Shown: positions 26,041-35,340 of the stretch, in pieces | Layout: the number at the start of each line of letters is the position of its first letter | How positions within the stretch are numbered: position 1 is the stretch's first letter | Source: Winogradskyella sp. | Lineage (GTDB): Bacteria; Bacteroidota; Bacteroidia; Flavobacteriales; Flavobacteriaceae | Direction of reading: 5' to 3' | Assembly (NCBI RefSeq): GCF_028282165.1 | Contig: NZ_JANQIM010000005.1 | Location: forward strand, 1 to 64,000 | DNA: 64,000 bases | Position numbers and translations under genes: made by a program | Notes under the pieces: generated by a model | The model's database searches: none | The model's input: the letters and a program-made list of their open reading frames with translations, nothing else | Told to the model about the DNA's origin: nothing

Positions 26041-27009
26041 TTAAAACAAACTACACGCCTGTATAATACAGAGGTATAAAGGCATTCCCAAGGTTATATT
26101 GAATGGGAATGTTATTGCCAAAGCCATAGGTAGATATAAACTAGGATTAGCTTTTGGCACTGCAATCCGCATTGCTGCTGGCACCGCTATATAGGAGGCA
26201 CTTGCTGCTAATATGGCAAATAAAAGCCGGTTTCCTTCATTTTCAGTAAACGTAGAGCTGACCACAGCTACAATACATCCATTTATAATGGGGATAACTA
26301 TTGCAAATATAAGTGCAAACCATCCTTTTTTAATGAAAGCAGATAACTCCTTACCACTAGTAATGCCCATGTCTAATAAGAAAACCGCTAAGAAACCTTT
26401 AAAGATGTCAGTGGTAAACGGTTTAATACCTTGTGCCTGATGTTCGCTTGCTAAATACCCAATTACCAAGCTTCCTAAAATTAAAAGAACACTTCCATTG
26501 GTTAAAGCATGCCTAGCAACCTTACCCATAGATAACTTAACATTAGTTTTATCATAGATTGAAATTAACAGTAAACCAATAATAATCGATGGTGCTTCCA
26601 TTAAGGCCATTACTGCTACCATGTGCCCGCCAAAAGTAATTTGTTCAATTTCTAAAAATGATATCGCTGTAACAAAGGTAACCGCACTTACAGAACCATA
26701 AGCGGCAGCGATGGCTCCTGCATTGACGACATTAAATTTTCGTCTCAGGATAAAATAGGTATAAATAGGTACAACAATCGCTAAAAAGATACCAAATAAA
26801 AGCGACCAAACTATTTCCATATTGAGGTCGCTGTGAGCTAGTTCCTGTCCGCCTTTAAAGCCTATTGAAAATAGAAGATAAAGGGAAATAAATTTTGAGG
26901 AATTGGGTGGTATTTCTAAATCGCTCTTTAATTGTACGGCTATGATACCTAAAAAAAAGAACAGGAGGGCAGGATTCGTTAAATTATCGAATAATAAATG
27001 TAAGTCCAT
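26041..27009 (-). CDS. sbtA: SbtA-like sodium-dependent bicarbonate transporter
   Basis: 322 aa, very hydrophobic with about ten membrane helices. It begins MDLHLLFDNLTNPALLFFFLGI and contains LYLLFSIGFKGGQEL and AAAYGSVSAVTFVTA, hallmarks of the SbtA/DUF897 family, with a second inverted half ending in ASASYIAVPAAMRIAVPKANP. Family members take up bicarbonate with sodium. In a heterotroph this would feed anaplerotic carboxylation. It is last of three minus-strand genes divergent from a LysR gene. Confidence 0.87.
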   Translation of the reverse strand: MDLHLLFDNLTNPALLFFFLGIIAVQLKSDLEIPPNSSKFISLYLLFSIGFKGGQELAHSDLNMEIVWSLLFGIFLAIVVPIYTYFILRRKFNVVNAGAIAAAYGSVSAVTFVTAISFLEIEQITFGGHMVAVMALMEAPSIIIGLLLISIYDKTNVKLSMGKVARHALTNGSVLLILGSLVIGYLASEHQAQGIKPFTTDIFKGFLAVFLLDMGITSGKELSAFIKKGWFALIFAIVIPIINGCIVAVVSSTFTENEGNRLLFAILAASASYIAVPAAMRIAVPKANPSLYLPMALAITFPFNITLGMPLYLCIIQACSLF

Positions 27010-27058
27010 TACAAAGAGATGATTACAACAACTAGTAGTTTGTAAATAGTGATACTAT

Positions 27059-27370
27059 TTATTTAACAAAAGAGATATTTAATGTACCATTGATTACAAC
27101 ATTGTAGCCTTCTTTTCGAGCAATTGAGATGTAATCTTTGGCTGTTTGTTTATCGTTGAGTAATTCTTGAATACGGTTATTTTCGTAGGTAGTATCTGCA
27201 TCCTCACAACCTTCGCATATTCTTAGCTTTTGTAGCTTGTGAAAATTTACCTTTTGCTCAATGAGTACATTAACGATATGATTAGCTTCAGAGGGCGTAA
27301 ACAATCCTTCCACTAATTGTACTTCTTGAGTGGCTTTTTCTACATTATTTTGAATCTTTGTATTTGACAT
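27059..27370 (-). CDS. Small unknown protein upstream of sbtA, with CxxC
   Basis: 103 aa soluble protein. An N-terminal helical half (KATQEVQLVEGLF, TPSEANHIVNVLIEQKVNFHKLQ) leads to an ICEGC motif (C52, C55) and an alpha/beta end (TAKDYISIARKEGYNVVINGTLNISFV). It is not a recognisable PII/SbtB protein, although it sits where SbtB sits in cyanobacteria. It is 49 nt before sbtA and 30 nt after the small membrane gene. A role with SbtA is inference from position. Confidence 0.7.
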   Translation of the reverse strand: MSNTKIQNNVEKATQEVQLVEGLFTPSEANHIVNVLIEQKVNFHKLQKLRICEGCEDADTTYENNRIQELLNDKQTAKDYISIARKEGYNVVINGTLNISFVK

Positions 27371-27400
27371 GATTAAATAATTAATATTTAAGGTTAGAAT

Positions 27401-27622
27401 CTAATTGGGTTCCATTAGTTTAATTACTGCTATACAGGAGATTATGAATGCACATATAGCTAAGTACTCCATAAAAATATTACCGTTCATGTAAGACATT
27501 GTAATTAGCCCAGATAGGACTAGAAAGATCAACGCTACTCCAATTTTTGTTTTTAGGGTAGACTTTTTAACATCAGAATTCTTCAATTCTTTTAAAACTG
27601 CATTAGGTTCTAATCTCGACAT
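27401..27622 (-). CDS. Small two-helix membrane protein
   Basis: 73 aa. A charged N-terminus (MSRLEPNAVLKELKNSDVKKSTLKTK) is followed by two membrane helices (IGVALIFLVLSGLITMSYM and EYLAICAFIISCIAVIKLM). No family recognised. It is the first gene of the minus-strand sbtA cluster and starts 106 bp from the divergent LysR gene. Confidence 0.7.
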   Translation of the reverse strand: MSRLEPNAVLKELKNSDVKKSTLKTKIGVALIFLVLSGLITMSYMNGNIFMEYLAICAFIISCIAVIKLMEPN

Positions 27623-27728
27623 TATAAATTATGCTATTAATTGTTAATTAAATTTACCGATACAAAGTTGTGATAAATATTTTATTTATTTTTATATATA
27701 TTTTTTATTATACATATAAACATTATTT

Positions 27729-28652
27729 ATGAACTATACATTGCACCAGTTACAAATCTTTTTAAAAATCACACAATTAAAGAGTATTACAAAAGCTTCC
27801 GAAGCTTTGTTTTTAAGTCAACCAGCAGTTTCAATTCAACTAAAGAAATTTCAGGATCAATTTTCCATTCCGCTTACAGAAGTAGTTGGAAGACAACTCT
27901 ATATAACGGATTTTGGTTGGGAAATTGCTGAAGCTGCCGAAAAGATACTCAACCAGGTACAAGCCATTAATTATAAGACTATGTCCTTTAAAGGGCAAAT
28001 AGCAGGAAGGCTAAAAATATCCGTTGTATCTACAGGTAAGTATGTGATGCCTTACTTTTTGTCGGACTTTACAAATAACAATAGAGGTGTAGATTTAATA
28101 ATGGATGTTACTAATAAGACTAGTGTGATAAAAAGTCTCGAAAATAATGAAGTGGATTTTTCTCTGGTTTCTGTTATACCAGATCAGTTAAATCTAAATA
28201 GGGTTGAGCTTATGGAAAACAAATTGTATTTGGTTGGTGGAACAAAAGAAAAGTTTAATCGCAAGGTTTCTAAAAAGAAAATTTTTGAAACCTACCCCAT
28301 GTTGTACAGGGAGGATGGGTCTGCTACACGTAATGCTATGGAAACATTTATTGCTAGTCATAATATATCGACATCTAAGCGAATGGAGCTCACCTCCAAC
28401 GAAGCTCTAAAACAAGCCGTAATTGCCGGACTAGGTTATTCAATTATGCCACTTATTGGTATTAAAAACGAACTTAAGAATGGTGATTTACAAATCATTC
28501 CATTTAATGGTTTGCCTATAATCACCAATTGGAATTTAGTATGGCAAAAATCAAAAAATCTTTCGCCTGTTGCAATAGCTTATCTAGACTTCTTAAAAAT
28601 GGAAAAAGATAGGATCATCAAAGAAAACTTTGATTGGTATGCAGCGTACTAA
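27729..28652 (+). CDS. LysR-family transcriptional regulator (CbbR/CmpR-like)
   Basis: 307 aa. N-terminal winged helix-turn-helix (LHQLQIFLKITQLKSITKASEAL ... LSQPAVSIQLKKFQ), then a two-lobe substrate-binding domain. It resembles regulators of CO2/bicarbonate genes (CbbR, CmpR), and it is divergent from the sbtA cluster across a 106-bp AT-rich spacer, the classical LysR arrangement. Thus it probably controls sbtA in response to a metabolite. It converges on and overlaps the next minus-strand gene by 4 nt. Confidence 0.9.
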   Translation: MNYTLHQLQIFLKITQLKSITKASEALFLSQPAVSIQLKKFQDQFSIPLTEVVGRQLYITDFGWEIAEAAEKILNQVQAINYKTMSFKGQIAGRLKISVVSTGKYVMPYFLSDFTNNNRGVDLIMDVTNKTSVIKSLENNEVDFSLVSVIPDQLNLNRVELMENKLYLVGGTKEKFNRKVSKKKIFETYPMLYREDGSATRNAMETFIASHNISTSKRMELTSNEALKQAVIAGLGYSIMPLIGIKNELKNGDLQIIPFNGLPIITNWNLVWQKSKNLSPVAIAYLDFLKMEKDRIIKENFDWYAAY

Positions 28653-29740
28653 ATACGCTTAATTCGTTCAATGATCTTTAGTATTCCGGTATATAAAAAC
28701 ACATTCGTCTTACCATAGTAAAACGACATAAAGCATACTGAAGCTAAAAAAAGTAAGGCGCCAATTATTGCTTGCCAAGGTGCTAAGGTTTTACCAATAA
28801 GCTGCTGTAATCCAAGACCCGTAAAGCTTCCATAAATAATAATAAAATGAATAACATAAATTGATAATGTTTTTTGCCCAATCCTCAAAATCAATGGTAG
28901 TTTAATATAAGTCTCAAAGAGATAAAAAATGGCAAATAAGACAAGGACATTGCCCAATCTGGTATATAGGTAATTAAAATTGGCGACTTCTTTAAAAAGA
29001 GTAACATCCAACCAATAATAAAGCTTCATAAATAGCCATGAAGATTTATGAATAAGCAACACACCAACAACTAAAAAACCGAATACTATTGCAGGCTTAA
29101 ATCTTGGACGTTCTAAATATCTATAAAATAGGGTCGAAATAAACGCACCAAAGCAAATGTAACCAAACCAAGGGATAATCGTAAAAATTGATCCATTTGA
29201 TCGGCTCAGATAGTTAGAAAAAAACAGGGGTATATTGTCCAATTCTAAAAATCTGTAAAGTGGAGCTGTTGTGAAAATAGTGATGCCAAATATTAGCATG
29301 AGCACAGAAAACAATAAGGTTTTCTTACAAGTCATCCTATATATTGCGACAATTAAGATGAGTGATAAACCAATACATTGCAGTACATCAATGACTAAGA
29401 AATAAGTTCTAAACTTGCCTAAAAACCATTCAAATATGGGTATTCGTAAAAGGTAACCAATGCCAATGAGCATAAGTCCCCTTACCATACCTTTCCGCAT
29501 ACGTTTTTTTGCATTACCTTTTTGTTTGGCCTTTATTAATAGATAAGAAAAAATTAAACCAGAAATTGTAAAGAATGTCGGTGCAGTTATGCCTCTAAAA
29601 TACTTCCAACATTTGTAAATCATATTGGATTCATCTCTATGGGATACATCCAACAAGGTATCTATAAAATGACCTTGAAGCATCATTAAAATGGCAAATG
29701 CTCTAACAGCATCTATAAAATAAAGACGGTTTGTGCTCAA
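28649..29740 (-). CDS. HGSNAT/DUF1624-like membrane acyltransferase
   Basis: 363 aa with about ten membrane helices. The N-terminus FIDAVRAFAILMMLQGHFIDTLL carries the conserved R and H of the membrane acyltransferase (heparan-alpha-glucosaminide N-acetyltransferase/DUF1624) group. RGITAPTFFTISGLIFSYLL and later GYLLRIP, FGYICFGAF also fit. Members acetylate sugars or related groups across the membrane. Its substrate is unknown. Single gene, tail-to-tail with the LysR gene. Confidence 0.78.
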   Translation of the reverse strand: MSTNRLYFIDAVRAFAILMMLQGHFIDTLLDVSHRDESNMIYKCWKYFRGITAPTFFTISGLIFSYLLIKAKQKGNAKKRMRKGMVRGLMLIGIGYLLRIPIFEWFLGKFRTYFLVIDVLQCIGLSLILIVAIYRMTCKKTLLFSVLMLIFGITIFTTAPLYRFLELDNIPLFFSNYLSRSNGSIFTIIPWFGYICFGAFISTLFYRYLERPRFKPAIVFGFLVVGVLLIHKSSWLFMKLYYWLDVTLFKEVANFNYLYTRLGNVLVLFAIFYLFETYIKLPLILRIGQKTLSIYVIHFIIIYGSFTGLGLQQLIGKTLAPWQAIIGALLFLASVCFMSFYYGKTNVFLYTGILKIIERIKRI

Positions 29741-29833
29741 ATTATTGATTGGTTGAGCAACAAATATAGGATTTAGAGAATTAACAGAATTTTGGTAATT
29801 GAGCTGTACTTCGAAGGAAAACTAAACCAATTC

Positions 29834-32113
29834 TCATTTTTTGGCTTTAGAGATAAAATAATGATTGCTATCTTCAGTTGGTAATGCTATTCTATTGTAA
29901 AGTTTGGCAAAGCGTATTGCAACGGCAATAAGGTCTTTGCTTTCCAACAAAATGGTAATTACCAATAAGCTGTTACGCTTGCTGGGTGAATTGTGTTTTA
30001 TGTTGTTTATTTCTGTGGCTAATGTCTCTTCTAAAGATTTAAGAAGATCATTTTTTTCATCTTTTAAAACCCCTAAGTTATTAAACTCTTTTTTGGAAAT
30101 AATGGAAATTAAATTCTCTAGATATCGACTAACTTTTTCGAGAATGTCTTTGATCTGTTCACCATAACTCTTTTGGATAGGATCTAAACTATTGGAAACA
30201 TGTTCTAGGCAAGTCTCCGATATTAATGAAATAGATTGTACGATATCTTGCACTAAGTCATAAACTAATATATAAAGTCGACCAGAATCACTTGAGTGAT
30301 CTTCAAAGCGTTTTATTAAATTATACAGTTGATATTTTAAGTCTTCTTGCTCTTTTTTTAAGCTTTCGACACCTTTTGCAGATGCTTTGAGTAATGTCAG
30401 ATCTTCTTTCAAAAGCCCTTCTAAGGCATTATTGTACGACGTTTTTATGTTTTCTAGTGTATTGGCTACCTTCACTGCCGTTTCATCGATACTTTCAGAA
30501 AACGAAATGCTATTATCGGCCTGTTTTAACTGTAATCGTTTGTGTTTTTCCTTTTCTTTTCTTTTATGAAGTAAAAACGTTCTACTTATAAGAAACACCG
30601 CAGCTAAAACTAATAAGGCAATTGCTTTTATTTCAAAATAATATATTAAAATAGCGAAAGTGGCAGATGCCGTAAAAGCTAAAATGGCCGTCACAAACCA
30701 ACCACCAATAACATTTATCACACCAGCAACCCTAAAAACTGCACTGTTTCTTCCCCAGGCTTTATCCGATAGGGAAGTACCCATGGCAACCATAAAGGAA
30801 ACATAGGTAGTGCTCAATGGCAATTTTAGAGATGTTGCAAAAGCAATAAGTATACTGGCAACGGTTAAATTAACAGACGCCCTTACCAAATCGAAAGCAG
30901 GAGCATTTTTAGTTTCTACTTCCAAAACGTCATGAGGCTCGAAACGTTTTTCGCTTTTGTCTAACCAAGTATCTGGAATTGCATAGTTGAATTGTTTGTT
31001 AATGGCTATCGTGTAACGTACTATTTTCTTTGACAAAACATTAGGTCTAAAACGTTCGTCACCTTCACTTTGTCGGCCTAAATTAACTTCTGTTTCAGTC
31101 ACAGATCTCGCTTTCTTAGAAAACCAAAGTGTTACAATCATTACAAGGCCAGCAATAACTAACATATAAGTTTTGGATTGTATGGGCTGTAGAAGAATAC
31201 TCATAGAGTAGCTATCTGCGTCAACACCAGAATCGCGCCAAGCCAAAAAAGATTCAAATCCAGCAATGGGTACACCAATAAAGTTTACAAGATCATTGCC
31301 AGAAAATGCCATAGCCAGTGCAAAAGTCCCGAACAAAACCACTATTTTTAGAATATTTACCTTAAAAAAATGGTTTAAGATAAACATGGTAAATGTCCAA
31401 AAAACAGCAGAAATACACATTGTGGTTAACGTCTGTTCTTGAACAGTAGCAACAAAATCAACCGGAACAAATGAAGCACCTTTAATTCCTTTGATCAATA
31501 AAAAATAGGCTAGAGCAGTTAACGCTAAGCCACACCAAAGATAGTTTACCCAAGTAAACTTTTTATTGAGATTAAACGTAAACAGCAACCTTGAAAAATA
31601 TTGAACAATGCTACCAACTGCAAAAGCTATTAGTACAGATAAGAAAATACCCGAAATAATGATCAATGCACTAGAAGAATTAATATAGTTATCTAAAGTA
31701 CCCAAAGTGTCGCCTTTCTCCATAATCTTTAAGATCGAAACTGCAACAGCTGCTCCAAGAAGTTCAAAAACTATGGAGACCGTTGTAGAAGTTGGCATAC
31801 CAAAGGTGTTAAAAAGGTCTAATAGGATAATATCGGTAATCATCACCGCAATGAAAATGACCATGATTTCTGAGAAATAGAAAAAATCAGGATTAAAAAT
31901 ACCTTTTCTGGCGACTTCCATCATCCCACTAGAGAAAGTCGCTCCGACTAAAATTCCGGCACTGGCCACAATCATTATGTTGCGCCTCGAAGTGACCTTT
32001 GAACCTATTGCGGAGTTAAGAAAATTTACGGCATCATTGCTAACACCAACAATAAGGTCGGAAATAGCTAATACAAAAAGAAGAACAAGAACAATTATAT
32101 AAAAGTCGGTCAT
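29834..32113 (-). CDS. PiT-family inorganic phosphate transporter with PhoU-like C-terminal domain
   Basis: About 759 aa from ATG 32113 (MTDFYIIVLVLL); a start at 32152 would need TTG. Two PiT repeats carry the signatures GVSNDAVNFLNSAIGSK and SLSDKAWGRNSAVFRVAGV, with GMPTSTTVSIVFELLGAAVA and LPLSTTYVSFMVAMG after them. Residues beyond ~540 are soluble, helical and charged, like PhoU/DUF47 four-helix regulators (NTLENIKTSYNNALEGLL, DHSSDSGRLYILVYDLV). It imports phosphate with protons or sodium. The attached PhoU-like tail suggests built-in regulation. Single gene. Confidence 0.9.
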   Translation of the reverse strand: MTDFYIIVLVLLFVLAISDLIVGVSNDAVNFLNSAIGSKVTSRRNIMIVASAGILVGATFSSGMMEVARKGIFNPDFFYFSEIMVIFIAVMITDIILLDLFNTFGMPTSTTVSIVFELLGAAVAVSILKIMEKGDTLGTLDNYINSSSALIIISGIFLSVLIAFAVGSIVQYFSRLLFTFNLNKKFTWVNYLWCGLALTALAYFLLIKGIKGASFVPVDFVATVQEQTLTTMCISAVFWTFTMFILNHFFKVNILKIVVLFGTFALAMAFSGNDLVNFIGVPIAGFESFLAWRDSGVDADSYSMSILLQPIQSKTYMLVIAGLVMIVTLWFSKKARSVTETEVNLGRQSEGDERFRPNVLSKKIVRYTIAINKQFNYAIPDTWLDKSEKRFEPHDVLEVETKNAPAFDLVRASVNLTVASILIAFATSLKLPLSTTYVSFMVAMGTSLSDKAWGRNSAVFRVAGVINVIGGWFVTAILAFTASATFAILIYYFEIKAIALLVLAAVFLISRTFLLHKRKEKEKHKRLQLKQADNSISFSESIDETAVKVANTLENIKTSYNNALEGLLKEDLTLLKASAKGVESLKKEQEDLKYQLYNLIKRFEDHSSDSGRLYILVYDLVQDIVQSISLISETCLEHVSNSLDPIQKSYGEQIKDILEKVSRYLENLISIISKKEFNNLGVLKDEKNDLLKSLEETLATEINNIKHNSPSKRNSLLVITILLESKDLIAVAIRFAKLYNRIALPTEDSNHYFISKAKK

Positions 32114-32343
32114 TGTAATAATCAAGGCTTTGATTACAGCCGTAAGTAACAAAATAGTAAAGGGGCAATTATTAACTCAATATAAAGTTAATGTAAAGCC
32201 ACTATTAAATAATGAGGTAAATTCTTGCATGTACATCAAGATATATATTATTTCTTACAATGGAATGACAATTCATCGAAAAAAAATGTAAATAACCTAT
32301 ATTTTTAATACTTTTAAGATGCCAAATCTTTAAATAATCTACC

Positions 32344-33384
32344 ATGAAAAATTCACTCCTACTTTTATTAATATTACTATGTTCTTTATTTGCCTGTGAA
32401 ACAGATAGTGATTCCGAATTTGAAGTACAGCCCACATTTGCTTACAATACCAATCAACAAATTTTAACGACCGAGTCTTTTGTAATTGACTTTGAAGGCT
32501 TTAACTCTGGCGATATTGTTTCAGAAATAACTATAACAGATCCCTTTGAAAATGTTCAGGTAGAAGGTATTACCATGGCGTTTCCAAATAGTAACGCTGC
32601 AATGATTTTTGATTCTTCAAATCCTACGGGTGGTGATTTCGATATTGGTACACCAAATGAAATGTATGGTGGACCAGGCATTGGAGATGGAGGCGCAAGC
32701 AATGATACAGCTTTAGGCAACGTTCTTATTCTTTCAGAAGACTTGGATGCTGATGATCCTGACGATATTTTAGAAATTGGTGCTAGCTTTATTTTTGATT
32801 TTAGTGCAAACGACAATGTCACTTTAAACACATTTGATATTTTGGATATAGAAGAATCCTCTAATCCTACAATAGTCACCTTGTACGATATCGATAGCAA
32901 TATACTATTTAGTGAAGAAGTAATGCCTGGTGGTGATAACTCAAAAACAACGGTAAATTTACAAAATACACCCAATGTTGCATTTATGGAAATCATTATG
33001 AACAGTTCTGGTGCTATTGATAATATTACGTTAGAATTGGAAACTGAACAGCCTTGTGTAGAATGTGATAGTAGTGTTGTAGAATTGACACTAAAATATA
33101 TTGGTGGTTTACAGGAAGCAAACATTAGATTTGAAACTGTAAATGGGAATATTGTTTTCAATGATACTCTTCAATTGGATGAATCATTTACTATAACAGG
33201 AGATAATGTTGATGGTAGTTTTAGTAGTGAGCTTATTCTATTTGTAGACAATCAACAAGTTGATATATTGCCTACGGATTGCTCTCAAGTTATAGGTCCA
33301 GGTTATATTTTAGATAGCTTGGAAATTATTTCTGGTGTTACACAAACAGGTGGACAATTATGCCCTGTGCAGATATTCTTCTAA
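32344..33384 (+). CDS. Uncharacterised beta-rich lipoprotein
   Basis: 346 aa. Lipoprotein signal MKNSLLLLLILLCSLFAC. The mature protein is acidic and beta-rich. A first domain (FVIDFEGFNSGDIVSE to DNITLELE) resembles secreted beta-sandwich domains with PGIGDGG and ASNDTALGN loops. A second (CVECDSSVVELTLKYIGG to QLCPVQIFF) has cysteines in pairs. No family or active site recognised. It is likely exposed on the outer membrane. Confidence 0.65.
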   Translation: MKNSLLLLLILLCSLFACETDSDSEFEVQPTFAYNTNQQILTTESFVIDFEGFNSGDIVSEITITDPFENVQVEGITMAFPNSNAAMIFDSSNPTGGDFDIGTPNEMYGGPGIGDGGASNDTALGNVLILSEDLDADDPDDILEIGASFIFDFSANDNVTLNTFDILDIEESSNPTIVTLYDIDSNILFSEEVMPGGDNSKTTVNLQNTPNVAFMEIIMNSSGAIDNITLELETEQPCVECDSSVVELTLKYIGGLQEANIRFETVNGNIVFNDTLQLDESFTITGDNVDGSFSSELILFVDNQQVDILPTDCSQVIGPGYILDSLEIISGVTQTGGQLCPVQIFF

Positions 33385-33422
33385 GCTATCTAAAATTAAA
33401 CGGAACATTATGCTTTGGGTAA

Positions 33423-34730
33423 TTATAATTCTAAATAAAGATTTAAGTTGCCACTAGCATCTTTTTCAGAATTTTTTGCTTCGATGGGAGGTTGCAACCA
33501 ACTGTTCTCATTAGCCACAAATTTGAAGTAGTGTTTTTGTCCATTTTCAAAATTAGCTTTCGGAAGGCGAAGTACATACTTTCCCTTTTCTAAATGCATT
33601 TGATAATCTTTTGATTTAGGATTCCAGTTATTAAAAATGCCAGCAACGGAAAGACTTTTAACTTTAAAAGGAATGTCTTTTGATTTTATAATGAATTCAA
33701 TATTATCGCGCTTAACTTTATAACCGTAAGTAATTTTCTTTATTTTTTTTCCGTTTTTAATGTCTAACGGTTTGAACTCAAAATTCTTCACGTATTTAAG
33801 ATCTTTTTCTGGTACAAATCCAGATTTTAAAAGAAAGGATCTCGCATTTTCGTCCGTAAAATAAGTGGTAAGCATTTCTTTAATAGCCGCTTTTTTATTG
33901 GTAGCATTTTCATAAAAACTTTTACAAATCAAATAACCCATACCATAGCCAAGGTCATCCATGTTTATGCCATTTATGGTCTGTCCGCCATTTCCATAAA
34001 GCCAACCATGGTAATTATAATCATCATTTGCATAAATATACTTCTTAAATGATTTCCATAAATCGTCTTTATTGTTTTGAGCAAAGGCAATATGTCCATT
34101 AGGGTGCATTGCGGCTATTTCTTTATCATTGACCAATTCACTTATAAAATCTGCCATACCTTCGTATATAGTGTGTGCCAGCAAATGTCCACTTGTTGCT
34201 TCAACCTGTTGCGTATGTATAAACTCATGGAGTACAATCTGAACGGCCCAATCTGGCTGCTCATTAGCCATCACTTCACATCCAATTAAAACATGATTGC
34301 CTTTAATGGTTCCGCCAGAATTTCCAATTCCAATAGCGAAAAAAACATCTGCATCCTTAAAGTCTGGATAAAGTATCTTCAAATTTTCAAGACCTTTATC
34401 AATCATTTTTTTCTGCTCTAAAACGGTAAGTGTATATGGACGTATTTTCTCAAATCGTTCTTTATCCTCGTTAATAAACTTCTGCCAGATTTCTGGTGTG
34501 CCACCTCTCAATTCCATAAAATCCCTTAAGCCTACAGTACCTCTGCCTACATATAACCTTTGAAGAATATCAATTTGCTTGTCCTTGTTGTCAGTAGTTT
34601 GAATACTATCGTAAGCTTCCCAAAAATTGGAGATATCTTGAGTGTAAACCTTGTATTGAGCTATGGTGTTTAAATGGCAAAACAATAGACCAAATACAAA
34701 AATTGATCTTAAAACAGTATGACTTTTCAT
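33423..34730 (-). CDS. Secreted HExxH zinc metallopeptidase with C-terminal AMPK/CBM48-like domain
   Basis: 435 aa. Signal peptide MKSHTVLRSIFVFGLLFCHLNTIAQ. Zinc-binding motif HEFIH (H168, E169, H172) is followed ~20 residues later by YEGMADFISEL, whose glutamate is a possible third ligand, like DUF2268/gluzincin-type enzymes. The last ~85 residues (VKSLSVAGIFNNWNPKSKDYQMH ladder, KYVLRLP, YFKFVANENSWLQPP) look like an AMPK/CBM48 early-set glycogen-binding module. Substrate unknown. The combination is unusual; see findings. Confidence 0.72.
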   Translation of the reverse strand: MKSHTVLRSIFVFGLLFCHLNTIAQYKVYTQDISNFWEAYDSIQTTDNKDKQIDILQRLYVGRGTVGLRDFMELRGGTPEIWQKFINEDKERFEKIRPYTLTVLEQKKMIDKGLENLKILYPDFKDADVFFAIGIGNSGGTIKGNHVLIGCEVMANEQPDWAVQIVLHEFIHTQQVEATSGHLLAHTIYEGMADFISELVNDKEIAAMHPNGHIAFAQNNKDDLWKSFKKYIYANDDYNYHGWLYGNGGQTINGINMDDLGYGMGYLICKSFYENATNKKAAIKEMLTTYFTDENARSFLLKSGFVPEKDLKYVKNFEFKPLDIKNGKKIKKITYGYKVKRDNIEFIIKSKDIPFKVKSLSVAGIFNNWNPKSKDYQMHLEKGKYVLRLPKANFENGQKHYFKFVANENSWLQPPIEAKNSEKDASGNLNLYLEL

Positions 34731-34835
34731 GTTCTAATAATCTTGATGGTTTTAATTTTATAGATAAGAATTCACCAAAAATGTTACAATTGTTTAACTA
34801 TAAATTTAAAGACATTACTTGTAATTTAATAGCTT

Positions 34836-35195
34836 TTATTCGGTTGGAATAGGTAATTTATGTTGTCTTAAAAACGAAAGTTGATCCCAATAGCCTCTTT
34901 GAAATTTAATTTTTCCATTTTCAATTTGAAGAAACCCACAACCACGGAGTCCTAGTGGATCTTTCCATTCTAAAATCCCCCAATCGTTATCTTCAAAAAT
35001 ATTCTCAGTGATGCAAGTCATGTCCGCTTGATCAAATTCGCGCTCAAACATTTCGCGAATAGCAGCCTTTCCTACAACAGGTTCATTTGTTACTTGATGA
35101 TTAATGGCATCATCGTGATAAAATTCTGAAATCTTTTCGGCATTTCCCTCGTTAAAGGCGTCTACCCATTTTTTGATTAATTCTTTTGGTCTCAT
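34836..35195 (-). CDS. NTF2/SnoaL-like protein
   Basis: 119 aa with a complete SnoaL-like domain (LIKKWVDAFNEGNAEKISEFYHDDAINHQ, GKAAIREMFEREF, ILEWKDPLGLRGCGFLQIENGKIKFQRGYWD). Cytoplasmic. Related polyketide-cyclase-like proteins have many roles, so no function is given. The gene stands alone before the alpha/beta hydrolase. Confidence 0.82.
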   Translation of the reverse strand: MRPKELIKKWVDAFNEGNAEKISEFYHDDAINHQVTNEPVVGKAAIREMFEREFDQADMTCITENIFEDNDWGILEWKDPLGLRGCGFLQIENGKIKFQRGYWDQLSFLRQHKLPIPTE

Positions 35196-35340
35196 TCTTT
35201 GGTTCTTTTTTTTATGAATATGCTAAACTAGCAGCAAGTAATCATGGTCACTTTTTGGAAAGAAAATTACGAAATAAAAACAATAGCGACTCAAGATTTA
35301 ACTCAAATCGCTATTACTTATAGGCGTTGTTTGCCATAGC

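Noticed and set aside
32114..32152. TTG-based extension of the PiT transporter
   Set aside because: The ATG at 32113 begins a typical PiT N-terminus (MTDFYIIVLVLL); the extension adds nothing recognisable.
32556..33161. 201-codon minus-strand open frame inside the 32344-33384 lipoprotein gene
   Set aside because: The plus-strand gene has a clean lipoprotein signal; the antisense frame is Ser/Ile-rich shadow sequence.
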